From contig NC_134034.1 in NCBI RefSeq assembly GCF_964204645.1, forward strand, positions 2,946,072 to 3,010,071: a stretch of DNA of 64,000 nucleotides, in the 5' to 3' direction. The position numbers and the translations under genes are program-made. This document shows positions 22,320 through 32,905 of the stretch, piece by piece. The stretch is from Tubulanus polymorphus. Lineage: Eukaryota > Nemertea > Palaeonemertea > Tubulaniformes > Tubulanidae. Position 1 is the first letter of the stretch, and every line of letters begins with the position of its first letter. The notes beneath the pieces were generated by a model that searched no databases, was not told where the DNA came from, and saw nothing but the letters and a program-made list of their open reading frames with translations.

Positions 22320-25285
22320 ATGCGATCAGTGACAGACGGAAGAATGGCCGCTTGTAAACTTCTAATTCTCGTGGTTGCGATACTGCTGTGCCGCTGTGGT
22401 ATCATAACGGAAATTATCGATGATGAAATCGAAATAACGCCTTGGAGTTCAGAAAGTAATTTAGTGGATTATCAGAAATACCAGTCACTCGGCGGTGGTA
22501 TGATGCCGCATTCTGGAATAGTCGGCGATATGCGGCGTCCAAACCGACGCGACGATATCCTCAGCAGACGCTTTTACTACGGTTGCCCGTCAGTGTGTCG
22601 CTGTTATTACAGACTTGATGGGTAAGTCGAAAACCGTTTTGATATCCATTGCTTGGGTGGGGGTGTATCTAGAAACCTAAAAAGGGCAGTTGGATATGAC
22701 AATCAATACAATTTACAAAACGTATGGCACTTTTCCAAATTTTCTTGGGGCGGCCGGAGGCAATCACCCTATTGCCGCGCTATGTAGGGCCTTGCATTGG
22801 CGAACGCTGTCCGGACAAAAGGACAACCTCAATCGGAAGGCACTGGTGTCCGAGTCTCAAAACCACCCACCCCTAGTTCCACCTGCATTATAACAACAAC
22901 TACCTATGAAATTCGATAGAAAGCTAATTCTCAAGCCGTTCAATTGATTTTAAAGAAACTTCATTCGCAAAATTAGCACCTGAACATATTTTCAGGGTTG
23001 GCGTCGCTAATTGCAGAAATAAAGTACTCACGAAGTTCCCCCGGATAAAGAATAACATCAATATTCTTGACTTATCGAAGAATAGGATAAAGAGCATAAA
23101 ACCGTTCCGTCGATTGCCGGGATTGTATATATTAATCGTGGCGGAAAACGCATTGAGTTCACTGGTTGGACGAAAGTCGTTTCATTATCTACCGAATCTG
23201 CAGTCGCTCGATGTTTCATGTAATCCAGTACGGTTTATCGACAAACAAGCTCTCATAGAAAATAAGTATCTGAAATGGTTCGGTTACAATTTCGTTCTGT
23301 TAGCCAAACATCCGCTTATCAGAAGGACGTGTTCTGCAAAGCATTCCGTCAAAGATGTTCACAATTTGTTTTATTCTTTGCAAAATTGCGCTCTGTTGAA
23401 ATATTTGTATCTACGGGGGACGTGGCTGCTCGAACCAATTTCGTTGACTACGTCAATGTTGAAATATCTACCTGTACAGAATTTGAATTATCTAACGCTA
23501 ATGTTCAATCGAATACCCGAAATAGACGTAGGCTTTTTTCATAGGTTCAAAAGTTTGAAGATCTTGCAGATGACGTATTGCGAAACGAATTTCAAAAAGC
23601 ATCAATTCAAAGGACTCGTTAACCTACGTAAAATAGATTTGACGCGGAACAAAATCCAGAATTTGAATCTCACAGAATTCATGATATCCAAGCCTAAGCT
23701 ATACATGTTTGTATCGGCTGATTCGCCAGGTTTAACGTGCTTCGATAGTAGCACATCGTTTGGAAAAAACAACCGACTCATGCTTTTGTCAATGTCTTGT
23801 AGTGTTACCGGACGGTTTCCCGATGAATCGCCGTGTGGTAACCTACGGGTCCGCGACAGAAACTTCTACTTCAGAAAGGACATAACGAACCTGACGAAGT
23901 TACGTTACTTAATGATTTCGTTAACGAGTCGTTTCGTTTTCTTATGCCTGAAGTCGTTCGATCTGTTACCCGAATCTTTAACTACAGTCGGAATACGCAA
24001 TGTTCAAGGACCGTTTAGTAATTATCTAAAAAAGCGAATGCTTCGTTACGCGTGTGAAAGCCTCACGTGGAAGACGAAGTTATATAAACTAACTGAACTT
24101 CTCCTTATCGGGACGATTATTGGCCACTGTCCTAGTAAGGTAATCCATCATATCCTGAGCAGAGTTCCGTCACTGGAATTGCTAGATCTATCCAGGAATG
24201 GAATAAGACATCTGGACAGAAACGCGTTTGAAGCAACTCCTATGTTACAGGTTTTGAAGTTGCAGTATAACAGACTGCTCACGATTCTACCAGGTCTGTT
24301 ACAGCCACTGACGAGCCTACGCGTTTTGAATATAGCATCGAACAACCTAAAAACGTTCGATCCCACTGAAATCACGAATTTAAAGCATTTTAGATCCATT
24401 TCTCTTCTCGGTAATACATTCGAATGCGATTGTCAACTGAGAAAGTTGAAAAAATGGCTTAAGGTCTTGGTTAGTAAGATACGTCGTAGAACAAAGAAGT
24501 ACCATTATTACGACTTTGCGGCAGAATTGAAACACAATGAAACCACGTTCAAACTTGCATGTACTTTACCTAGTAAACTATACGGAGTTCCTATCGAAAA
24601 CTTTCAGCCCGATTGGATCGAATGCGACTACCGCAAACACATTATCATTTCCGTTTCGACTATATTCGTCGCTTTTATCATTATGGCTATCGGGCGAATT
24701 GTCGCCAAAAACCGATGGTCAATTTACTATTGGTGGATGGTAAATATCAATCGATTTCTACCGAAAATATTACGTATAGCAACGGTTGACCGTTCAGATA
24801 ACTTGAGGTTTGACGGATTTCTAAGCCACAGCATGGAAGACCTACAATTTGTCTATTTGGATTTCATACCCGAGATAGAAAAATCTAAACAGTTTGCTTC
24901 GAAGTTTTGCGTCGAGTTTCGAGATTTTACGCTCGGTGGCTACATACAACAGAACATCGCCGATGCTGTTTACGGGTCTCGGTGGGTCGTGTTTCTGTTG
25001 ACCGAATCGTTCGTCAAAGAAACATGGACGGAATTTGTGGTAAGCATGGCGGCGACCCGGTGCGTGGAGGAGGGCAATAACATCATACTCGTGCTCGATA
25101 TCGATCATATACCCGAATCGCGCATGCCCGAATCCTTGCAGACGATCTTTTCAAATATCGTTTACATGAAATACCCGCGAGACGTTAAAGCCCGTTCTAC
25201 GTTTTGGAAAAGGGTTCGCCTCACCCTGATCGGTAAACAGAGAAAATTCATACAGCCAGCTAATATGTTTCGAATTTTTCGCTAA
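22320..25285 (+). CDS. Toll-like receptor, complete
   Basis: Exons 22320-22621 and 22996-25285 join with phase 2 into 863 residues. A second Met at 22344 starts nearer the hydrophobic signal segment (LLILVVAILLC). The order is signal peptide, a spacer, an N-terminal LRR cap with CPSVCRCYY (about residues 89-97), then leucine-rich repeats such as LDLSKNRIKSI and LELLDLSRNGI. A single C-terminal cap (FECDC near residue 577, with later Cys) follows, then a membrane segment (IIISVSTIFVAFIIMAIG, about 649-667) and a TIR domain (about 702-850). TIR box 1 is RFDGFLSHS, box 2 is VEFRDFTLGG and box 3 is FW in STFWKRV. One C-terminal cap makes it the V-type (single cysteine cluster) architecture. The box 2 proline of the BB loop is Leu, which may alter adaptor binding. 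It presumably acts as an innate immune or developmental receptor at the cell surface. Confidence 0.95.
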
Positions 25286-27436
25286 TCTATTAACATTACT
25301 CGCCTGACGTACCCGCTAGTACAACCCCTTATCTCAAAGTATGTACATAGCGATGAATCTGCTGTCCGTACTCCAATCAAACCCTGTCCTCTCGCCAGCA
25401 CTTAACCGTGTCTCCGGAATTTTTACCTGACCCCCCCCCCCCAGATATTCTATCACCATGCATTGGCGATCAGATCGTCCCGAATAATTTCCATTGAAAA
25501 CGATATTTTACCAACTCCGATCCGAGTTTATCCTGGATTATGTTGTTATTCAAATTCTGCGCGACTTATTATTCAAGTTTATAGAAAATTCAACGTTTCA
25601 CTAGAAATATAATCAAGGAAGTTAAATTTCATAATTGAGATAATTCTATTCCATACATTCGTGTTTGGTTTCTTTCAATTGCTAGCGATATTCTCCATAG
25701 AATGACTGAACTATTATTGCATAATTGACTGATAACCCTGAAAGGTGAAGTTTTTTTCTCGTAAAATCGGTATTGATTTCGCTCTGATGTCCCTTGTATT
25801 ATATTTCCTGGTCGTTTTTCACCAGGTGTCTCATGTCTCATGTCTCTACCGTGAATTACTACTTTTATTGCGTGTTGAATATATTCGAGTTTATTCGAAA
25901 TGATGTTTATTTTGTCAATATCACAGAGATTGATTTAATCATGTATTTTTTAATCTGAGTGTTATATTATGTTATAATTTCATTTCAATGTAGATAAAGT
26001 GGTTGCATATTAGGTTCTAATTTGTCAATGCATTGTATTCTATGTTATCGGTATTCTGATTTTCTTTAATCCTGAATGGCTTTGCAGAAAACTCGTTATC
26101 GCTGCTTTGCAGCTATATTCATTATTATTATTAGATACTTACATCCCAAAGTGCTATACACCGAGTACCGATCAAATACATGCATTTATCAATTCACTCC
26201 CAGTTTACTCTGCTGCTAAAACTTTTCTAACTAAAGCATTTACACATCAGAAATTGCACCTTGAGGGTCCATGAAATATCAATATTAAAATAGAATTCAA
26301 ATTACTATATGATACAGCGTATGCAAATTATCATGTAACCGCCATATTTAGTTTTAGATCTTCTTGTAATTCTGCTTATGTCATACAATAAGTTATGTAA
26401 AAAGTTGAATATTAAATAAACAAAATTATTCAGAAAATAAATATGAATTGAAATATCAATATATTCCTTATTTCTTTGAACTAGTTTGTCAATCATATCT
26501 GATTGATCCGTGTATTTAAAAAGCAGGTCCACCACTCTCAGCATACTTTCAAATACTGATAGTTCCAGGCTACACGCTATAACGTTATGCCGGATCGGGT
26601 CGTCTCAACTATCGGTCGAACGCATTGAAGACGTCCGAGATAAGATTTATTAGTGAACCCTGGACGCTGGTCATAGGGTCAAAGTGTTCAAACATTGGAG
26701 GAAGTACGCGTAGGCTACGACGCATAGACGACGGTTCCGGAGGTAGAAAGAAATAAGGTCAGTAACGAATAATATCGTTTTCCCCACGATCTCATACAGT
26801 CTTATATGAGGGGAGAATTCATTAGGAAAATGTTTTCTACAAGGCTCGCAGTTCATTCATTCATGTCAACTTGTAGACTGATCTAGAATTGAATCATATG
26901 ATGGCCTAATAGACTATATATAACCATTATGTGCTTCCATGGACCATAATCTGAAAACCTCAACCTCTGGATAAGCGCTTATGCTTCATTTAGAAAAAGA
27001 TGTTGGTAGATATAAAGCAGGCTTTATGAACTTGTCTTGATAAGGGCCGTTGCAATCTAATATAGGCCTACCTCACCGCCCGCTGAACCCTCAAATGAAA
27101 GGAACTGTGGCCCCAAAGTGTGCTCGGATTTTACGAGTTACTTTTGTCCTATGAAATGTTTTCGGGGAAGAATGAATTGGAGGGAAATATACAGCGGTAC
27201 AAAATGTTCCTCTCGAAGACGTCACATCACATCGCATTGCATCCATCGTCATCGGTTTTGGATGGAGGCAAGATTGATAGTATGAAATGCCCCTGTCTCT
27301 AGTACACTCGACTACTGAAGTGAAGATTTACCTTATTTACTGCTATTTTACGGCCAATATGACGCGTAAATGATAAAACCTGTATTCGGCGGTGAAATAT
27401 CTCGGTTCTATTCGTTTCTATAGATTGTGTCGGACG
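25286..27436. other. Intergenic, TLR to MRH gene
   Basis: A run of C (25430-25442) and an (ATT)n tract followed by TTAGATACTTACATCCC (26115-26155), typical of LINE/SINE tails, are visible. No exon is supported. The sequence is AT-rich with scattered spurious frames. Confidence 0.6.
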
Positions 27437-30400
27437 ATGGCGAGTTCGAGTACGGGCATACAGGTGGCGCTACTGGTACTGGTGGCGGTAACATTTCAAC
27501 GGAGCGCGTCTCAAGGTGTCACGTGCGACAAGATATCCGACTGCAAGTGCCGTATGAGTGACGGTTCGGGAGATATCGATCTGAGTAAATTAGATCGAAA
27601 AAATCCGAAAGACCCGTCATCACCAACGTACGTAGGACAACACTCTTTCTCGCACGATGTAATCCGATATGTTTTGGCGTGACTGACCTACTGACCCAAT
27701 TTTTCACTAGATGGCAAACTAGTTACACCTGGCTGCTCCAACTGCGCAAGCGTGCTCTAGACCTATCTTACAGTCGTTTAAATGCCCAAGCGATAGATGG
27801 CGCTAGCTTTGGAAAGTTTTTTTCCAAAAGTTGGCAAAATGTGCTTCAATATTTTGTCTAAACAGTAATTCCCGACGAAAGGGTTTTAAGGACGTTTAGG
27901 AGTTTCATTTGAACGAGCGATCGGACATTGAGCCTATAAGGGCCTGTACAACATCTACCACGACCACTGGGCAGTCTCCTTTCTCCTGCCCCGGTTATGC
28001 AGCGCCCACATTCTCTACTCTCGCTCATTTTGTTATTTTCAGCTTTAGCGACATCGCCACAAGTTCAGGCTATTACACATATTCTTACAACCCATGCACT
28101 CCGTTCATCGAGGGACAATGTCAAAATGTTGCCGTAAGTTCTGCATTCCGATCGGTTGATCATATAATGATACCGGGATATATTCAAACTGTTGCATTTC
28201 GTACTTTATTTTCTAAAACGAGACGACTAAGAAGCCTTGTCAAACACTAATTATTTACTCACTCACCAATTTACTCAATTAACCTGTCCTCCTTTGTATA
28301 TATAATAATTTATTTGTAATTTGTTTTTAATCTATATCTCACACCTGACGATGATCTCTAGGGTGAGATCGAAATGTCGTGTCTTTTATACATTTCTGAT
28401 TGAATAAATAAATTCCGGTTTTTAAATTCTTTTAATCTGTAAATAGTGGGATTTTATCTTATTATCCGTTCACCACGTTTGAGTGTGGTTATCGTTCCAA
28501 GAAGACTAACTTGAAATTGTATTGACGCCTTGAACAATAACTACCACTGGCGGATCCATTAAGGGTTCACTAGTTGCTGGTGAACCCCCAAAAAGCCCCA
28601 GAAGAAACTAGGGTCAGCATTTCCAGGATAATAGGTTAAAAATAAGTAGGCTACTTATTGTGTAAATGATAGCCTATCAATATACATCGGATGTCTCTCA
28701 GAAAGGCAAATTCTAAAGATATTCCGCCGTTTGAATAAGTCACCTAGCACAATTTCTGGTTCTATATCCTTGCTTAGAATGGTTGGATGATGCAATATAG
28801 ATGGCATATTATAAAGTTCTTTTGAATTCTAATGTATCGATAATTGAATTGACCGGCAACCAGTCTAGCCGCAAAATTAATGACGTAGTACACACAGTAT
28901 CCTTATTACGTATCGTCAAAGTTAACTAGTAGAAAGGCGGTCGAAATTCACTAATATGAAATAGAATTCATGAAATATAGTTACAAAATGAACGCCAAAA
29001 TTCACCATCGCATTTAAGCCAATATTGATGACGTAGTGCACATTGACTCAGTTAGTATCCTTAAATCATGCATCGTGGTTTTAGATGACGTATAGAAAAT
29101 GATTTTTGTTTCTTCCTGTTTCCGTTTTAATTTCCCCTCTTTCTCTGTTTTAATTTTCAGATCTGTGAAAAGTACGGAGGGGGTGGTGTAGGTGGCGGGT
29201 TCAATATTGGAAACCAGCCCGTTTCTCAGTGGACCGTAGACAGCGCTAACAACGTCCATTTACAGTACACAGGCGCTGATGGGTATTATACTAGATTCTC
29301 ATGTTAACCCTTTCATACTGAAATGCGAGAAAAACGTATAGCGCGACCCCAAACATTGCATGATTTGTGTTTTAGTCATGGAGTTGACCAAGACTACGGG
29401 AATGATTTTTTGGATTCTACTTTATTCGTGTCTTGACTTTCATGCATAGTTTAATCTTGAAGTATAGATGAATTTCCCTCTTATATATATTCAAATGATT
29501 GATTGTTTCTAGTTGATTGATTGATTGATTGATTTATTGGTTGATTGATTGAATAACTGATTGGTTGATTGAATTAATGATGGTTGACTCATTAATTGAT
29601 TGATTAACATTTGATTTAACGATTGATTTAATGACTTATTGAGTTATGTTTGATTGATCTATGTTTGATTGGTCGATTGATTGATTTATTGAATAGACAG
29701 CTAGGGGTTTGATTTTGAAATCGACCATATTGGGTCGGTCAAAATAACAAAATGCTTTTTTCTCAAATCTCACCACATAAAACACGTAAATTTCAAATTA
29801 TAGTTCCAGTGATGTAATGATTGTATGTGACAAGACGTACCCCGCCGGCGGCAGCAAGTTTCGAGTTTTAAACGAATTCTCAAATCCTGTTGTAAGTTAC
29901 AGTTCACGAGATCGATACCAAGAGACTAACAACGTGTTAAATCCATTGTGACTAACAGTTCATTTGGGGTTTAAGGGGAATCGCCAACGCTACTGTGGCA
30001 ATCGAAGATTCTGTTCTCAGCAAGTGAGGATCCACCAGGTGTCGCTAGTAGTTACGCGGTCTTCCGCGTTCAATTTCTTCTACATTTCAGTAATAGAAAA
30101 GTTTTTTCATCAATTCAATCAATGATTATGAAAACTATACCGATATCTGAGTAGATAAAGGTGTCTTAAGTATATCTGGTGGGTCCTGGGACCATACGAA
30201 TGTTTGCTCATCACGCCATCTTGCGGGATAGCTGGTTTTATCGTACCCAACCGACTGTCAAAGTTTAAAATCTGGTCGACAGAACCGGCATCTGGTAGTG
30301 AAATCTTCTTTCAGACATTCCAAGTGACGGGTTCCGAATTGTGCGCAGCGCCCTCTGGTGGTGGCAGTGGTGATTCAAGTGGTTTGAGTGTAGGGTCGGC

Positions 30401-31547
30401 TCTAGTCATAACGTGAGTATTTCACATGATCAGGTCCTAAATCATCACTGCTTCCTAGAATCCCCGATACGATGTCACCAGCTTTTCTAATTCTATGCGT
30501 AGACAATTCCAGAAAACATGGCCACCTCGATCAAGATCGTCGTAAGACATTGGACACATTTTCCTACTGAGTTTGCTGATTTACGCGTAGAAACTTCCAT
30601 AAAAGATGGTTGCCTCCTACATTCCCCTATGACATCATAAATGAAATTGCCTGTTCTAGTAATTTCAAACATGGCTGCCTCCGTATTCCTCCATGACATC
30701 AGCAGGTTTTCCATGTAATGTTAATCTACGTAGAGACGCTTATTGTAGAAGATGGATATCTCCTAAATCTCTCTATGGTATCAGCAAATATCCTTGGCGT
30801 ACAACTACTGATTCGATAGATAGGTGATCGCACAACGATAGCTGTGGAAATTTCAAACCACGTTGTTGGCGATCTGGTGATGTCTCAGGGAATTTGTGAG
30901 GCACACGTGTATCTGAGTACTAGTTCGAATATGTAATCATTTTCAATTATCTCGATATTTATTTTCACAGATTTTTCGTTCTGGTAGTCGTCTATGTGAT
31001 CGGAGGTGTGTCGTTCTTACATTTCCACAAAAAGGCAGAAGGCACGGAGAAAATACCGAATAAAGATTTCTGGACCTCGATACCGGGACTTATCTACGTA
31101 GGTTTTTGTTTAACGAGTCGTGAGCAAAATGAACAATACTCGGAGATCTCATAGATGGACGTATAACCTATATCCATGCCTTAACTAACTGATTAATGAC
31201 ATAGACGTCTGGTTTATACGTCCTCCATATTGTGGAATTGGCTTCTGGACCAGGTTTGGGTTGGATATGTAACTTTAAGAATTATCTGTAAATGAACTCC
31301 GCCAAGTAACTCAAAACCGGATCACAATCATCCAGTATAGTTATGGGTTTGAGTTGACTCTTATAGGGAGTTTCAAATGAGTTCATTTTGATTTATTTCA
31401 ACTCATTTGGAACTCTGTGTATGGGGTCTTCAATCAGTCCGTTATCACTGTACTTCGATAAAACGGTTCTTTTCGATTCTTTTTCAGGACGGCAATATGT
31501 TAATCATCGGTAAACTATGCAAAAGAGGCTCCTACGCGCAAGTGTGA
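27437..31547 (+). CDS. Single-pass membrane protein with mannose-6-phosphate-receptor-like luminal domain
   Basis: Seven exons (27437-27627, 28043-28133, 29161-29282, 29804-29891, 30315-30412, 30971-31097, 31488-31547) join in phase to 258 residues. The chosen Met gives a signal peptide (ALLVLVAVTF); an in-frame upstream Met at 27392 is possible. The lumenal part has spaced cysteines (CDKISDCKC, NPCTPFIEGQC, ICEKYGG, VMIVCDK, ELCAAPS), as in MRH domains. A Gly/Ser-rich linker, a membrane segment (FFVLVVVYVIGGVSFL) and a short tail with DFWTSIPGLIYDG follow. That tail resembles the CD-MPR/Atg27 family, whose members cycle between Golgi and endosomes. The Arg expected just before the VMIVC strand in true receptors is not there, so mannose-6-phosphate binding is doubtful. 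Family assignment is by Cys pattern, topology and tail; the exact orthologue is uncertain. Confidence 0.8.
28250..28500 (+). mobile_element. Penelope-like element end (copy 2) in intron 2 of the MRH gene
   Basis: The order is CTGACGATGATCTCTAGGG, GAGATCGAAATGTCGTG, AATAAATAAATTCCGG, CTTTTAATCTGTAAATAGTGGG, TTTATCTTATTATCC and CACCACGTTTGAGTGTGG. It parallels 12600-12775 along its length. Its hammerhead-like part is intact. Confidence 0.6.
28341..28382 (+). ncRNA. Hammerhead ribozyme-like motif, intact core
   Basis: ACAC (28341-28344) pairs with GTGT (28379-28382) as stem I. CTGACGA (28345-28351) is followed by one extra T. GATCTC (28353-28358) pairs with GAGATC (28365-28370) as a perfect six-base-pair stem II. 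GAAAT (28371-28375) and GTC (28376-28378) complete the core with a two-pair stem III (A-U and a U-G wobble). Only the extra U after CUGANGA departs from the consensus. An extra nucleotide at that place is known to be tolerated in one viroid hammerhead. Confidence 0.55.
29515..29700. repeat. (TTGA)n degenerate simple repeat
   Basis: TTGATTGATTGAT units with interruptions, in an intron of the MRH gene. Confidence 0.9.
29985..30120 (+). repeat. 77-base family, single unit with extended 3' flank
   Basis: GGATCCACCAGGTGTCGCTAG is followed by TTCAATTTCTTCTACATTTC. The same extended flank follows the family at 13500-13550 and 58410-58480, so the mobile unit is longer than 77 bases. Confidence 0.75.
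30480..30780 (-). repeat. Degenerate TGATGTCATAGGGG-family repeat
   Basis: AAGATGG, CCTCCTACATTCCCCTATGACATCA and GTAGAGACGCTT recur three to four times in an MRH-gene intron. These are reverse-orientation relatives of the 9779-10440 array. Confidence 0.7.
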
Positions 31548-32248
31548 ACGGAACGGGGCACTCCGAGCCTCCAAGCTGCACGCGACTCTAAGGATCTAAA
31601 ACTCGCCGAGAGTCAGTGAAGAAATACTGAATCCTCCAACCTCGAAAATGTTAATGCCGTATACAAAATTTTCGAAATAAAATACAAAAACTGACGTCAT
31701 TTTTCATGAACGTAGTGTTATTTCATATGGATCGTCACTTGGCAAAGACGCTTGAATACGGACCAAGGCCATAGCTTTTCTAGTGGCGTTTATAGTATAG
31801 CATTTCACCTACGACCAGTGTCCACTGTTCTCAGTTAGTTACGCTATACAGTAAAAGATAAAAATCGGCATTTCACGCATGCATTTTCTAAGCAGTTTAC
31901 AATCATGATTCTTGAAGTAATTAGTTAATCATATTTGAATTCTTATTCTTGAAGTAAATCAAAACCCTGAATACAAACGGAATTAAAACACCAGTAATTG
32001 ATAATATTCGAATCTTTTAGGAATAATATTTGACAAGTTTTCCATACAAAATGTTGGTAAAACATTTTGAAATGAACTTAATTTTAAATGATCTGTTTTG
32101 ATGTTATACTTAAGTAAAAACGATGGATGCTGGTCCTGAAGTGTTCAAGATTATTTTCAAACTTACGTTGTATAGGACGCCAGTCTACTGAATATAGCTA
32201 ATAAACCGAACTCCCTTCCCCCAGAGGTCTGGTTTACACTGGACCCCT
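31548..32248. other. Intergenic between convergent MRH and lectin genes
   Basis: Contains the 3' UTR of the MRH gene up to about 31700. The remaining 550 bases are AT-rich with nothing recognised. Confidence 0.6.
31676..31681 (+). terminator. Poly(A) signal AATAAA of the MRH gene
   Basis: AATAAA lies 129 bases after the stop codon. Confidence 0.6.
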
Positions 32249-32873
32249 TTACTTGAATTTATGAGATACTTCGAGCATTTTCATCATAATCTTCATCATT
32301 CTCATGTACAACCTCTTTTTCTTTATATCCTTTTTCTCCTCGTCATCGTCGTCGTCGTCTGCGATTATCTTCGAATCGACGATCCAACCGAGGGCGTTGT
32401 CGTTTGCCGGCTTAGCGACGCCGCTGATTGGTGCATCACCCGAATCGACGCCGCTAATTGGTCCATCTGCGTCGTTAGTCGGTAGTTTACCGGACATCTT
32501 ACGGTATTCATTCTTTTTCGTCTGGTTTTTCCCTTTGGCAACTTGCCCGTCTGCCGGCACGTTATCCGACACCACGTGACCCGGTTCTTCCGGTCGGATC
32601 AGCGGATTAGCTCGCGGCTTTCTATCAAGCGAGATTTCGATGATTTTGTTCTCGCGCTGTTTTTCGCCGTCTCCGACTAATTCGACAACTTTACTGATCA
32701 TGACTACTTTCTTTCCTTTCTTATCGTTGCTAGATTTAGGCGCCTTTCCCGGTTTGCTAGGCTTAGCCTCCTCGCTAGTGGACGCACTTTCCTCGCTGGT
32801 ATTTCTGCGTTCCCCGCTGCTATGTCCCACTGATTCAACGGAGGATTTCGGCTGCTTTTCTTCGCTATCATCA

Positions 32874-32905
<32 letters not shown>

